From positions 310,001 through 374,000 of the forward strand of contig CP155566.1 of NCBI GenBank assembly GCA_039696685.1: a stretch of 64,000 nucleotides of DNA. The letters are read 5' to 3'. A model generated the notes under the pieces. That model worked only from the letters and a program-made list of their open reading frames with translations. It made no database searches and was not told the origin of the DNA. Source of the DNA: Vibrio sp. CDRSL-10 TSBA (GTDB lineage: Bacteria; Pseudomonadota; Gammaproteobacteria; Enterobacterales; Vibrionaceae). A program made the position numbers and the translations under genes. This document shows, one piece after another, positions 28,008 to 38,300 of this stretch (positions are counted from its first letter, which is position 1; every line of letters starts with the position of its first letter).

Positions 28008-30830
28008 CTATTTCAACATAGGTTTAAGGAAGCGCGCGGTATGTGAACCTTCGACCTGGGCCACATCTTCCGGGGTACCTTCGGCAATAATTTCGCCGCC
28101 GCCCTGACCACCTTCCGGACCGAGATCGACGATCCAGTCGGCAGTCTTAATCACATCAAGGTTGTGTTCGATCACCACCACGGTGTTGCCGTTATCGCGC
28201 AGGCGGTGCAGGACATCGAGCAGTTGCTGGATATCGTGGAAGTGCAGACCTGTGGTTGGTTCATCGAGAATATATAAGGTTTTGCCGGTATCGCGTTTCG
28301 ACAGCTCACGCGCCAGTTTGACCCGTTGCGCTTCACCGCCGGACAAGGTCGTCGCAGCCTGGCCAAGACGAATGTAAGACAAGCCGACATCGATCAGAGT
28401 CTGCAGTTTACGCGCAATGACTGGCACAGGTTCGAAGAAAGCTCGCGCGTCTTCAACCGTCATCTCCAGCACTTCATCAATGGTTTTACCTTTGTAGCGC
28501 ACTTCCAGGGTTTCGCGGTTGTAGCGTTTACCTTTACAGATATCACACGGTACATACACGTCCGGCAGGAAGTGCATTTCAACCTTGATCACGCCATCGC
28601 CCTGACACGCTTCACAGCGTCCGCCCCGGACGTTAAAGCTGAAACGGCCCGGTTTATAGCCGCGGGAGCGCGACTCCTGAGTACCGGCAAACAGCTCACG
28701 AATCGGGGTGAAGATACCGGTGTAGGTCGCCGGGTTAGAGCGTGGCGTACGGCCAATCGGGCTCTGATCGATATCGATCACCTTATCAAAGTGCTCCAGA
28801 CCCTGAATCGATTTGTACGGTGCCGGTTTGGAGGTGGTGGCGCCGTTCAGGGCGATGTGGGCGATATTAAAAAAGGTGTCATTGATCAGGGTCGACTTGC
28901 CGGATCCGGATACACCCGTAATACAGCTGAACAGACCCACCGGCAGCGACAGGTTAACGTCTTTGAGGTTGTTACCGGAGGCGCCGATCAGCTCAACGGT
29001 CTTTTTCGGATCACGTGCAACCCGCTTGGCCGGCACTTGAATCGCTTTGCTGCCACTCAGATACTGACCGGTCAGAGAGTCCGGGTTGGCAATGATTTCA
29101 TGCACTGTGCCTTCGGCAACCACAGCGCCGCCATGGACACCGGCGCCCGGGCCGATATCAATCACATGGTCGGCAAGACGGATGGCATCTTCATCGTGTT
29201 CGACCACCAGGACAGTATTGCCCAGATCGCGCAGATGAGTCAGGGTGCTGAGCAGGCGTTCATTATCACGCTGGTGGAGGCCGATAGACGGTTCATCCAG
29301 CACGTACATCACGCCGACTAGTCCGGCACCAATCTGGCTGGCCAGACGGATGCGTTGTGCTTCACCGCCGGACAAGGTTTCGGCGCTGCGCGATAAATTG
29401 AGGTAGTTGAGGCCGACGTTGACCAAAAAATGCAGCCGGTCATTGATCTCTTTCATCACTTTCTCGGCGATTTGGGCGCGCTGGCCTTCCAGCTGCAGCG
29501 ACTGGAAAAACTGCAGCGCGTCAGCAATGCTCAGTTCAACAATCTGCGGCAGGGTGGTGTCGTTGACGAACACATTACGTGCTTCCAGCCGCAGCCGGGT
29601 ACCGTCACAACTGGCACAGGATTTGGTGGAAATATATTTCACCAGCTCTTCGCGTACTGAGTTGGATTCGGTATCGCGGTAACGACGTTCCAGCGTATTG
29701 AGAATGCCCTCAAACGGATGACGTTTGACCCGGATATCTCCGCGGTCATTGATGTAGTTGAATTCGATTTCGGTGCGGCCGGAGCCATTCAGGAGCACGT
29801 CCTGGATCTTTTTCGGCAATTGTTTAAACGGTGCCTGCAGGTCGAAATCATAATGCTTGGCCAGTGAGGTCAGCATCTGGAAGTAGTAGAAATTCTTCTG
29901 ATCCCAGCCGCGAATCGCGCCCTGGGCCAGACTCAGAGTGTCATCCTGGATCACGCGCTGCGGATCGAAATACTGCTGTACGCCAAGACCGTCACAGGTC
30001 GGACAGGCACCGGCCGGGTTGTTGAATGAGAACAGGCGCGGCTCCAGTTCACGCATGCTGTAGCCACAGTGCGGACAGGCAAAGTTGGCGGAGAAGACGT
30101 GCTCCTCCCCGTCACCGTCCATCGGCGCGACCACCACAATACCGCCGGACAGCTCGAGCGCGGTTTCAAACGATTCTGCCAGACGCTGCTGCAGATCGCT
30201 GCGAACTTTGAAACGATCCACCACTACTTCAATGGTGTGCTTTTTATGCAGTTCCAGCGGCGGCGGATCGGACAGATCACAGGTTTCGCCATCGATACGG
30301 GCGCGGATAAAGCCCTGAGCAGCCAGATTTTCCAGCGTTTTAACGTGCTCACCTTTCCGCTCTTTGATGATCGGTGCCAGCAGCATCATCTTGGCGCCTT
30401 CCGGCATCTCCAGCACTTTATCGACCATCTGACTGATGGTCTGAGCGGCCAGCGGTACATGGTGATCCGGACAACGCGGCTCACCGACGCGGGCATAGAG
30501 CAGACGCAGGTAGTCATAGACTTCGGTAATGGTGCCCACGGTTGAACGCGGGTTGTGAGAAGTCGATTTTTGTTCGATAGAAATGGCCGGAGACAGACCT
30601 TCAATGTGGTCGACGTCGGGTTTTTCCATCAAAGAGAGAAACTGACGGGCATAGGCCGACAGGGATTCAACGTAACGACGCTGCCCCTCAGCATACAAGG
30701 TGTCAAAGGCCAGCGATGATTTACCCGAACCGGACAGGCCGGTGATGACAATCAGTTTGTCACGCGGAATGGTCAGGTTGATATTCTTCAGATTGTGGGT
30801 ACGGGCACCACGAACTTCGATTTTATCCAT
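28008..30830 (-). CDS. uvrA: Excinuclease ABC subunit A
   Basis: DNA-damage recognition ATPase of nucleotide excision repair, working with UvrB and UvrC. 940 residues, standard length. Two ABC modules are visible: Walker [10 protein letters not shown] near residue 31 and GVSGSGKST near 640, with signatures [12 protein letters not shown] and [12 protein letters not shown], plus Walker [12 protein letters not shown] and [11 protein letters not shown]. Zinc motifs CPHC...CPTC (near 253-280) and CEAC...CDIC (near 740-765) are complete. Starts at ATG 30830. A LexA box about 67 bp upstream makes it SOS-inducible. Confidence 0.97.
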   Translation of the reverse strand: MDKIEVRGARTHNLKNINLTIPRDKLIVITGLSGSGKSSLAFDTLYAEGQRRYVESLSAYARQFLSLMEKPDVDHIEGLSPAISIEQKSTSHNPRSTVGTITEVYDYLRLLYARVGEPRCPDHHVPLAAQTISQMVDKVLEMPEGAKMMLLAPIIKERKGEHVKTLENLAAQGFIRARIDGETCDLSDPPPLELHKKHTIEVVVDRFKVRSDLQQRLAESFETALELSGGIVVVAPMDGDGEEHVFSANFACPHCGYSMRELEPRLFSFNNPAGACPTCDGLGVQQYFDPQRVIQDDTLSLAQGAIRGWDQKNFYYFQMLTSLAKHYDFDLQAPFKQLPKKIQDVLLNGSGRTEIEFNYINDRGDIRVKRHPFEGILNTLERRYRDTESNSVREELVKYISTKSCASCDGTRLRLEARNVFVNDTTLPQIVELSIADALQFFQSLQLEGQRAQIAEKVMKEINDRLHFLVNVGLNYLNLSRSAETLSGGEAQRIRLASQIGAGLVGVMYVLDEPSIGLHQRDNERLLSTLTHLRDLGNTVLVVEHDEDAIRLADHVIDIGPGAGVHGGAVVAEGTVHEIIANPDSLTGQYLSGSKAIQVPAKRVARDPKKTVELIGASGNNLKDVNLSLPVGLFSCITGVSGSGKSTLINDTFFNIAHIALNGATTSKPAPYKSIQGLEHFDKVIDIDQSPIGRTPRSNPATYTGIFTPIRELFAGTQESRSRGYKPGRFSFNVRGGRCEACQGDGVIKVEMHFLPDVYVPCDICKGKRYNRETLEVRYKGKTIDEVLEMTVEDARAFFEPVPVIARKLQTLIDVGLSYIRLGQAATTLSGGEAQRVKLARELSKRDTGKTLYILDEPTTGLHFHDIQQLLDVLHRLRDNGNTVVVIEHNLDVIKTADWIVDLGPEGGQGGGEIIAEGTPEDVAQVEGSHTARFLKPMLK

Positions 30831-30896
30831 CAGTTTTCTCTATGTCATACCAAGTCGGACAAGTATTACATAGAGTGACAAGTGTGCAAATGATTA

Positions 30897-30912
30897 CTGG
30901 ATAAAAAAACAG
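30897..30912 (-). promoter_or_regulatory. LexA (SOS) box upstream of uvrA
   Basis: CTGGATAAAAAAACAG matches CTG-N10-CAG with an A/T-rich core, the gammaproteobacterial LexA operator. uvrA is a conserved SOS gene. The box sits 3 bp from the U run of the galU terminator. Confidence 0.85.
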
Positions 30913-30914
30913 TT

Positions 30915-30938
30915 AAAAAAGCCATCCCGGAGGATGGC
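30915..30938 (-). terminator. Terminator of galU
   Basis: On the minus strand GCCATCC / GGATGGC with loop TCCG and six U. It separates galU from the uvrA control region. Confidence 0.92.
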
Positions 30939-30964
30939 TTGCAGAATCAGTACTGGTGCAGAAA

Positions 30965-31834
30965 TTACGATTTCTGGGTTGAGTGCTTGTCGAGCTCAAC
31001 CTTTTGCTGATCTTTCTGGTACAGGTTTTCGAAACAGTAGTTGGTGGCTTCAATGTAGCCTTCAACGCTGCCGCAGTCGAAACGCTTGCCTTTGAATTTG
31101 TAAGCCAGGACACAGCCCGCTTTGGCTTGTTTCAGCAGTGCGTCGGTGATTTGGATTTCACCGCCTTTGCCCGGTTCGGTATTTTCGATCAGTTCAAAAA
31201 TATCCGGAGTCAGAATGTAGCGGCCGATGATCGCCAGGTTGCTTGGTGCAGTGCCAGGTTCTGGTTTTTCCACCATGTCGTCAACGCGGAACAGATCGTC
31301 TTTGATCATCTCGCCTGAGATCACACCGTATTTGTGGGTCTCATCCTGCGGTACTTCCTGTACGGCGACGATAGAGCAGCGGAACTGTTTATACAGTGCG
31401 ACCATCTGGGCCAGAACACCTTGCTGTTCATTGACACACAGGTCATCAGCCAGCACAACGGCAAACGGTTCATCACCCACCAGTTCACGGCCGGTCAGAA
31501 TCGCGTGACCCAGACCTTTCATCTCGCGTTGACGGATGTAAGTGAACTGCGCGGTATCGATGATCGAACGGATATCAACCAGCAGTTTTTCCTTGTTGGT
31601 GCCGCTGATCTGATGTTCCAGCTCGTAGTTCATATCAAAGTGGTCCATGATCGAGTGCTTGCCTCGTCCGGTCACAATGCACATACCAGTCATACCCGCC
31701 TGGATGGCCTCTTCAACACCGTATTCAATCAGAGGTTTGTTAACCACTGGCATCATCTCTTTTGGCATTGATTTTGTTGCCGGTAAGAAGCGGGTGCCGT
31801 AGCCAGCTGCCGGGAAAAGGCATTTGTTGATCAT
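30965..31834 (-). CDS. galU: UTP-glucose-1-phosphate uridylyltransferase
   Basis: Makes UDP-glucose from UTP and glucose-1-phosphate, feeding LPS core, capsule and exopolysaccharide synthesis. 289 residues. The nucleotide-binding N-terminus AAGYGTRFLPATKSMPKEM is intact, followed by GRGKHSIMDHFD, VLADDLCVN and KFKGKRFDCGS. Starts at ATG 31834 with only a weak upstream ribosome site. Flanked by uvrA and the CsgD-like regulator on the same strand, but with its own terminator. Confidence 0.96.
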   Translation of the reverse strand: MINKCLFPAAGYGTRFLPATKSMPKEMMPVVNKPLIEYGVEEAIQAGMTGMCIVTGRGKHSIMDHFDMNYELEHQISGTNKEKLLVDIRSIIDTAQFTYIRQREMKGLGHAILTGRELVGDEPFAVVLADDLCVNEQQGVLAQMVALYKQFRCSIVAVQEVPQDETHKYGVISGEMIKDDLFRVDDMVEKPEPGTAPSNLAIIGRYILTPDIFELIENTEPGKGGEIQITDALLKQAKAGCVLAYKFKGKRFDCGSVEGYIEATNYCFENLYQKDQQKVELDKHSTQKS

Positions 31835-31964
31835 AAGTTTAAAGCCCTATTTTTCTTTGATTCTGTATAGTTGGAAGCCAATTTGGCCACGACTTTACCA
31901 TGTTCTGGGGCGTGACTTCAGCACATTCTCTGTCCCGGACCAGAAAATGTGCTGCTCACCTCAG

Positions 31965-32615
31965 TTATGAGAACAGATTCTGGTTGGCCCAGGCGACTGC
32001 CTGAGTACGGTTTTTGACCGCAATCTTTTTAAAGATCTGATACAGATGCGATTTGACCGTGAATTCACTGATGAACAGGCTTTCCGCCATTCTGAGGTTG
32101 GACTCGCCGGTCTGCAGGCAACGCAGTATTTCCAGTTCGCGCGTGGTCAGGTTGAGGCTGGCCTGGGTGTTGTGATGCTGACAGACGTGACGAAAATGGT
32201 GCAGCAACTGACTGCTGACATGGCGCGGCAGGCGATTATAGCCATTAATGATTTCCGCCAGATTGTCGGCAATCAGTTCAGGCGTGTCATGCCGATAAAA
32301 CAACCCCTTAAGATGGCCGAATGAGAGCAAATCTTCAGTGCGCAGCCGGCGGTTGACATTAAACAGTATGGTTTCCAGATTGATATTGGTCAGCCGCAAC
32401 GGGCTCAGGCGCTGGCGAAGTTCCTGGTGTTGGTCATAATTAAATAACAGAATTTTATGTTTGTCGGTTTTGTATTCGTGCAGGAGCTGTTCAGGTTCGA
32501 TATTGGGTACGTCTACTGGCAGACGTAATAATGCCTCTTGCAGCGAGGGGGCTGGTGGCTGGTTTTGATCCGGACACAGCAGGTAAATCGTGCGGGTGTA
32601 ATTGGTGCGTGACAT
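31965..32615 (-). CDS. LuxR/CsgD-VpsT-like transcriptional regulator
   Basis: 216-residue DNA-binding regulator: an N-terminal receiver-like domain and a C-terminal LuxR helix-turn-helix (LTTRELEILRCLQTGESN, EFTVKSHLYQIFKKIAVKNRTQA). ATG 32615 is preferred because AAGGAG stands 8 nt upstream; a longer frame to 32687 has no such site. The family (CsgD, VpsT) controls biofilm matrix genes. VpsT binds c-di-GMP through W[FLM][TS]R. At the apparent equivalent place here I read RLPR, so classical c-di-GMP binding is doubtful. The receiver part also lacks an obvious Asp phosphorylation pocket. Its position beside the MSHA locus suggests a role in attachment, which is inference. Confidence 0.82.
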   Translation of the reverse strand: MSRTNYTRTIYLLCPDQNQPPAPSLQEALLRLPVDVPNIEPEQLLHEYKTDKHKILLFNYDQHQELRQRLSPLRLTNINLETILFNVNRRLRTEDLLSFGHLKGLFYRHDTPELIADNLAEIINGYNRLPRHVSSQLLHHFRHVCQHHNTQASLNLTTRELEILRCLQTGESNLRMAESLFISEFTVKSHLYQIFKKIAVKNRTQAVAWANQNLFS

Positions 32616-32899
32616 GACAGTTCTCCTTTCCATCTGTGGGGTTGAAAGCTGTAACATGCCGAAATTAACCGACAGAGGCGAATGCAAAATCAGGCTTTGC
32701 GTGAGAATTCAATTCTTCAGGTAAATGAGTAGCTTATCAGGGTTAAAAAGCTCGAAGTGCGCCGAAGAAATTGTGCTTGAAGGATGGATTTTTACGACGG
32801 GAGAGAGAACTATCCGGTGGATGATTGGTAGTCGATGCAAAGCATGTTATCCTTGCCGACTATTTCAGAAATACACCGAATTTAAATACGGAGCAGAAC

Positions 32900-33439
32900 A
32901 TGGCAAGCCGTGGCGTGAATAAAGTAATTTTGGTTGGTAACCTGGGTGGCGATCCTGAAGTTCGCTACATGCCTAGTGGTGGTGCAGTAGCAAACATCAC
33001 AGTTGCTACGTCAGAAACATGGCGTGACAAAGCGACTGGTGAACAGCGCGAGAAAACCGAATGGCACCGTGTTGCTCTGTTCGGCAAACTGGCAGAAGTG
33101 GCTGGTGAATACCTGCGTAAAGGTTCACAGGTTTATATTGAAGGCCAGCTGCAGACTCGTAAATGGCAGGATCAGTCAGGTCAGGACCGTTACACCACTG
33201 AAATCGTTGTTCAGGGTTATAATGGTATCATGCAGATGCTGGGTGGCCGTCAGCAAGGCGGTATGCAGCAACAAGGTGGTGGCATGAACCCGTCATCACA
33301 GCAACAGGGCGGTTGGGGACAGCCTCAGCAACCAGCAATGCAGCAGCGCCAGCCACAACAACAGCAGCAGGCACCGCAGCAGTCGCAGCCACAGTACAAT
33401 GAGCCACCAATGGATTTTGATGACGACATCCCATTCTAA
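32900..33439 (+). CDS. ssb: Single-stranded DNA-binding protein
   Basis: 179-residue essential SSB. The N-terminal OB fold starts [19 protein letters not shown]. The middle is a flexible Gln/Gly/Pro-rich linker, and the end is the acidic tip DFDDDIPF that recruits repair and replication partners. ATG 32900 has GGAG 6 nt upstream; the longer frame from 32825 is not conserved in type. Monocistronic, with a terminator immediately after. Confidence 0.96.
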   Translation: MASRGVNKVILVGNLGGDPEVRYMPSGGAVANITVATSETWRDKATGEQREKTEWHRVALFGKLAEVAGEYLRKGSQVYIEGQLQTRKWQDQSGQDRYTTEIVVQGYNGIMQMLGGRQQGGMQQQGGGMNPSSQQQGGWGQPQQPAMQQRQPQQQQQAPQQSQPQYNEPPMDFDDDIPF

Positions 33440-33453
33440 GAGCTTCGAGATAT

Positions 33454-33486
33454 AAAAAAGCCGCGAATTTCGCGGCTTTTTTATAT
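33454..33486 (+). terminator. Terminator of ssb
   Basis: AAAAAAGCCGCGAA / TTCGCGGCTTTTTT palindrome, followed by T-rich sequence. Confidence 0.93.
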
Positions 33487-33824
33487 AGTTAACTCATCGA
33501 TACTCAAATTGTGGCTTAAGGAACAGCATCCTGCCCAACTGAGTGCTCCGCTGATATCGCGCAACCCGGTATTGAGGCGGGGGCAGAACATCGATTATCA
33601 GGCAGTAAACCCGTCCGCGTATTGACGGCGAGCATCGGATTGACAGAGTCCACCGCCAGACGGGACACCAGAATAAGCATGCCTTATCGGCTCACAAAGC
33701 TTTATTGATCAGCTCCGCTGGTCGCTTTGAGTCAATAAGGTCACCGGGATCCTGAGTGACAAAATGCTTAAATGCCCGTTGAGTTTGTTGCCTCAACCGA
33801 TGAATAGGAAGGGAATTCAGTTTC
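33487..33824. other. Intergenic region upstream of the MSHA locus
   Basis: About 340 bp between the ssb terminator and csrD/mshH. I see no gene in it. It presumably holds the promoter of the first MSHA operon. AGGAAGGG at about 33807 is the ribosome site of csrD. Confidence 0.6.
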
Positions 33825-35832
33825 ATGCGGTATACACCGACGCTTAAATTGAGTACGCGTTTAGTTGCGTTCGTTACGTTAATTGTTATCAGTGCGATGT
33901 TCATTCTGTTCATCGGCGGCACTTTATCGTTTCAACGTATGGGGCAGGAGTACCTTAATCACTACCTGCACGGCATCGTTGAGGTGGTGGACAAAGAATT
34001 AGAAGATCCGGACGCGGCATACTCCATGCAGCGCTGGATGCCCAAAATGCTGCAGGCCTCCAACATCGTGGAGATGCAGCTCTCGTCGCCGGTCGGCACT
34101 ATCTACCGTTTTAAAGACACCTCATCAAAGACCGATCCCGCTCGCCTGTACGATACAGATATCGCTTTAGCGCGTAATCAGGGCTATTCGATTCATTTCA
34201 AAATAGTCCCGCCATATCTCGGTTATGGTTATTCCATGGGCGCCATGGGTTCGATCACCCTGGCGGTGATGTTAATCGTGTTCTGCCTGGTGCGCGGAGT
34301 GAAGTGGCTCAAAGAGCAGTTGCACGGCTCAGAGCTGCTTGAAGAGCGCGGGCGGATGATTCTGGCCGGCCGGGTTGAGCAATATGCCAAGGGTGATGAG
34401 CGTGAGTGGCCGTATACCGCCAGCGAAGCGCTGGATGTCCTGATTGAAGAGCTGCAGGATGCGCGTCAGGAAACGCAGCCGTTTTGATACCTTTATCCGC
34501 AGCCAGACGTTTCTGGATCAGCTGACCGGCGCGGCCAACCGGATTCTGTTCGACAGTAAGCTGGAATCCACCATGCTGGAAAGCGGCGCTCATGGCGGCG
34601 TGATTATGATTCGTATGGAAGAGCTCGATGCCGCGCGGGAAGAGCAGGATAAACGCACCATTGATGATTTTGTGGTTGAGGTCGGAGAGTGTATCTCCAA
34701 CGTCATTGCCCGTTATCCGGAAGTGATTCTTTCCCGCTATTACGATGCGGTGTTTGCCATTTTCATGCCGAATCAGAGCTCGAAGGATGTCGCACATGTG
34801 GCGACCCAATGTCTCAAATTAATTGAACGCATCACACCGCCAAGACCGATGGATCACGATAACTGGTTCCATATCGGGGTCAGTATGTATCAGGAAGGTG
34901 AGCGACGTGGGCGGATTATTGATGAAGCGGAAACGGCACTGCGCAGCGCCCAGTTGCAGGGCAGTAATGCCTGGAGCCGGTTTAAAAAAGTGGCCAAAGC
35001 AGATGATGAACGTGGTAGCGTGCGCTGGAGAACTCTGTTTGACCAATGCTTAACTCCCGAAAAAATCAGGCTTTTCCGTCAACCATGTTATTTATCTGCT
35101 GCGGCTAATGGACTAACATTAGTTCATAATGAGTTATTTGTACGGATTGATGATCCTGAGCAGGGGCTGCTGAAGGCCTCCCGCTTCAGCGCCGCACTGG
35201 AAACGGTTGGCTATGAAATGGTACTGGATCGCGCCGTATTCAGCCGCGTGCTGCAATTACTCAAGCAAGCCGAGTGGGAGGATGAGACCTTCTCACTCAA
35301 TATGCATGTGGTGCCGTTTGCCGATAAGCGCTATCTGCGCTGGTTCCGCAATGAGCTGATGCAGTTGCCACACAGCCTGCGCTCGCGTCTGTCGTTCGAA
35401 TTTGCTGAAGGCCATCTGGTGCAGCATCTCGATTACATGCGTCCGGTGATGCGGATGATGGCCGGAATGGGGTGTGAGCTGGTGGTTGGTCAGGCCGGGC
35501 GGACTATTGTCGCCACTCATTACATTAAAGATTTAAAAATTAAGTATTTGAAACTACATCGCAGCCTGATTAAGAACATCGATCAGCGCCATGAAAATCA
35601 GCTGTTTGTGCGCAGTATGATCGGGGTGTGCAGCGGCACGGAAACCAAAGTGATTGCGGTCGGGGTTGAGAGTGAATCCGAATGGCAGATGTTGTTGTCG
35701 CTTGGTGTTGATGGCGGGCAGGGGCGCCTGTTTGCCGAAGAGCAGGATTTGATTCCTGCGCCAGCACCGCCTGTCACCGCACTGAAAAGTTTGGTCAAAC
35801 CCGGACGCCGTAACCGCTGGCGAACAAAGTGA
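33825..35832 (+). CDS. csrD: CsrD/MshH, degenerate GGDEF-EAL regulator (frameshifted here)
   Basis: In Escherichia coli CsrD promotes RNase E decay of the CsrB/CsrC RNAs and so tunes CsrA; in Vibrio it is called MshH and heads the pilus locus. Two membrane segments near the N-terminus (LVAFVTLIVISAMFILFIGG and LAVMLIVFCLV) flank a periplasmic part. A degenerate GGDEF domain (RYYDAVFAIF where RxGGDEF is expected) and a degenerate EAL domain (ELFVRI) follow, so catalysis of c-di-GMP is unlikely. An extra A at 34471-34473 (GGAAACGC) breaks the frame near residue 216. Removing it gives 668 residues. The stop is 8 nt before mshI. Confidence 0.9.
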
Positions 35833-35840
35833 AATAATCT

Positions 35841-37286
35841 ATGACATTGGATGATGTGATCAAGAAACTGACCTGCAAGACCAGCCAGAAGCGCACCATC
35901 AGCGCTGTGGTGCAGCCGGATGCAATTTATTTTGCCTCTGCGGCTGTGTCTGCCTTGCCGGAACGCAGCACACTTGACGGTCATAGCTGGCAACAAGCGC
36001 TGTGCGCTGCGGTGCGCAAAGCCGGCCTCAAAGGGGTCACCCTGGATGTGGTGCTGCACTCCCAGCTTTATCAGAGCTATCAGATTGATCAGCCGGCCGT
36101 ACCGCGTGAAGAGTGGTCTGCGGCTCTGCCTTTCCTGCTCAAAGATTTGATCAGTGAGAAAGTGACCGAGGTGGTTGCTGATGCTCACCCGCTGACCGGC
36201 AGTAACAAGGTCCAGACTTATGTCATGGCGAAAGCGCCGATCCTCGAGTTGGCGGACAGCCTGGAAAAGCTCGATTGCCATCTGGGGCGCATGGTTCCCG
36301 AGCAGGAAGTCTGGGCGCATTGTCTGCCCGAACAGCCGCATTTTTTGTTGTTGCAGCGCAGTCAGGGCGGTCACTTTAAGCTGGATGCATTCGTTGACAG
36401 GCAGTGTAATTTCCAGCGGACGTTGCGCGGTATTGTCGCGCCGATAACCGGTATGGCCAGCTCGATGCTGCAACTGGACGGACTGGCTCTGGAGCTGCAA
36501 CGTTCGATTGATTATCTCTCTTCCCAGCTAAAAGGCATTCCCCTGCATCAGCTGCATATCTGCTGTGATGGCGAAGATCATGCAGAGTTGATTAGTGGCT
36601 TGAACGAGCGTTTGAACGTTAAGGTATTCACTCTCTCCGATAATGAACCCCAGGAGTTATCCGGTCAGTTGCTGGCGCGCTATTGTCGCTATCTGCCTGA
36701 TTCAGCGGTGAATTTCTATCAGCAGCAGCTCAAGCCGAAAAAAGAACATTTCACTCTGGCTAATGTTTGCCTCGCCTGGAGCGGGGTTGCGGTGATCATG
36801 CTGGCTGTGGCCGTTATGTATCACTTCCGTTTGTCTGCTCTGGATCAGCAGGTTGCGCAGGCCAAAACGCTTGCAGCGCAGCGGGACCAACAGATCAGCA
36901 CCTTGAAACAGCAGGTCGCCCGGCATCAGCCCTCGGCAGAGAAGCTGGCTGCTGTCGCCCGGCTCAAAAAAGAGATTGACGCTAAACAGATGTCACTGGC
37001 TGCGATCAATCAGTTTGACCACTCCCAGCAGGTGGGGTATTCCGGGGTGATGAATGCCCTGGCCAAACTGGCCCGCAGAGACATTTCATTGCGTCAGATT
37101 GATATGACGCCGCAGCGCTTCGATATTGAAGGACTGGCCCGTGATGCCGAAGTGGTACCGAGCTGGATTGCCGAGTTTCAGAGTGAATTGCATCTGACCG
37201 GACGCAGTTTTGACCGCTTGGTGATTGGCCGCAATGACGATGATGTGATTACCTTTGAACTGAAAACGCAGCAGGGAGCTAAGTGA
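35841..37286 (+). CDS. mshI: MSHA biogenesis protein MshI
   Basis: Inner-membrane assembly-platform protein, 481 residues. The N-terminal 300 residues have the pattern of the PilM/GspL actin-like fold. One membrane segment follows near residue 320 (CLAWSGVAVIMLAVAVMY). A coiled coil (LDQQVAQAKTLAAQRDQQIS onwards) and a PilN-like periplasmic domain complete it, so MshI looks like PilM and PilN joined. It begins 8 nt after csrD and overlaps mshJ by 4 nt, consistent with one operon. Confidence 0.9.
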   Translation: MTLDDVIKKLTCKTSQKRTISAVVQPDAIYFASAAVSALPERSTLDGHSWQQALCAAVRKAGLKGVTLDVVLHSQLYQSYQIDQPAVPREEWSAALPFLLKDLISEKVTEVVADAHPLTGSNKVQTYVMAKAPILELADSLEKLDCHLGRMVPEQEVWAHCLPEQPHFLLLQRSQGGHFKLDAFVDRQCNFQRTLRGIVAPITGMASSMLQLDGLALELQRSIDYLSSQLKGIPLHQLHICCDGEDHAELISGLNERLNVKVFTLSDNEPQELSGQLLARYCRYLPDSAVNFYQQQLKPKKEHFTLANVCLAWSGVAVIMLAVAVMYHFRLSALDQQVAQAKTLAAQRDQQISTLKQQVARHQPSAEKLAAVARLKKEIDAKQMSLAAINQFDHSQQVGYSGVMNALAKLARRDISLRQIDMTPQRFDIEGLARDAEVVPSWIAEFQSELHLTGRSFDRLVIGRNDDDVITFELKTQQGAK

Positions 37287-37942
37287 TGAAGCAACGCTGG
37301 ATTGCCTGGAACGATGCTTTTGCTGTCCGCTCGGCGCGCGAAAAATGGCTGATTGCCGTGTGTGGTTTAGTCGCGGTTGCCTTACTGCTGCAGACCTGGC
37401 TGCTGGATCCTGTCCTGGCACGCTATCAGCAGCAAAGCAGCCAACTGGCTAGCCTGAATGCTGCAAATGGCAGCAAAGTGATGACGATTAAGCAGTTTGA
37501 AGTCGCGCTCAGCAAAAATCCCGATGCGGATGTCGATAAGCAGCTCGCCAGCTTGCAAGCGCAGAGTCAGGAGCTGTCGATGACGTTGGCCGAACTGACG
37601 TCGACTCTGGTTTCGCCGACTCAAATGGCACAATTGCTGCAAAGCGTTTTAGATCGCAGCAGCAAGCTCAAATTGATTAGCCTGACGTCACTGCCGGCTG
37701 AGCCGATGAAAACCGGTCAAGCGCAGCAGGAGCAGGAAAGTACCACCTATTATGTCCATCCGGTACGCCTTGAGCTGACGGGGAGCTATTTTGCTATCCG
37801 TGATTATCTGCTGGCGCTGGAGAGTCTGCCGGTCAAATACTATTGGCGCAGTTTTCACTACGCGGTGGAAGAATATCCGCAGGCACGCCTGATTGTGCAG
37901 GTTTATACCCTGGGTTCACGTCAGGAGTTTATTGGTGGCTAA
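37283..37942 (+). CDS. mshJ: MSHA biogenesis protein MshJ
   Basis: 219 residues with one N-terminal membrane segment (WLIAVCGLVAVALLLQTWLL), then a coiled-coil stretch and a small periplasmic domain, the layout of PilO/GspM proteins that pair with PilN-like partners. The ATGA overlap with mshI indicates coupled translation. Confidence 0.9.
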   Translation: MMKQRWIAWNDAFAVRSAREKWLIAVCGLVAVALLLQTWLLDPVLARYQQQSSQLASLNAANGSKVMTIKQFEVALSKNPDADVDKQLASLQAQSQELSMTLAELTSTLVSPTQMAQLLQSVLDRSSKLKLISLTSLPAEPMKTGQAQQEQESTTYYVHPVRLELTGSYFAIRDYLLALESLPVKYYWRSFHYAVEEYPQARLIVQVYTLGSRQEFIGG

Positions 37943-38285
37943 TATGGTAATTCGCGGGCTGACAACAATCGTCAGACAAACTTGTATGCTGCTGGGTGGC
38001 AGTCTTCTGGCCAGTACGTTGGCATTCGCCAGCACAGATCCGACCGCGCCGCTTGGCTTTAGCCCGGCGGCTAAAGCCAGTGCGCCGGCCAAAACGGTGT
38101 TACCTGAACTGCACAGCATTTTGTGCAGCCAGACCTGCAACGCCATCGTGAACGATCAGGTGGTGCAGCGCGGCGATAAAGTTGATGGTTATCTGGTCGC
38201 GGCTGTGACTGAATCTATGGTCAGGCTCACGCGTGGCGGACAGCATTGGGAACTCACGCTGTTTTCCCTTGATATCAAACAATAA
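37935..38285 (+). CDS. mshK: MSHA biogenesis protein MshK
   Basis: Small exported protein resembling PilP-type pilotins or alignment proteins. An N-terminal signal peptide (TCMLLGGSLLASTLAFA) precedes a small domain with a Cys pair (CSQTC). The GTG at 37935 is favoured because AGGAG lies 7 nt upstream; ATG 37944 is in the same frame but 16 nt from that site. It overlaps the mshJ stop. Confidence 0.83.
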   Translation: MANMVIRGLTTIVRQTCMLLGGSLLASTLAFASTDPTAPLGFSPAAKASAPAKTVLPELHSILCSQTCNAIVNDQVVQRGDKVDGYLVAAVTESMVRLTRGGQHWELTLFSLDIKQ

Positions 38286-38300
38286 GGTAGAAGATTACTT

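Noticed and set aside
28326..29321. A 331-codon plus-strand frame inside uvrA
   Set aside because: Antisense shadow of a long GC-rich conserved gene; no domain or ribosome site.
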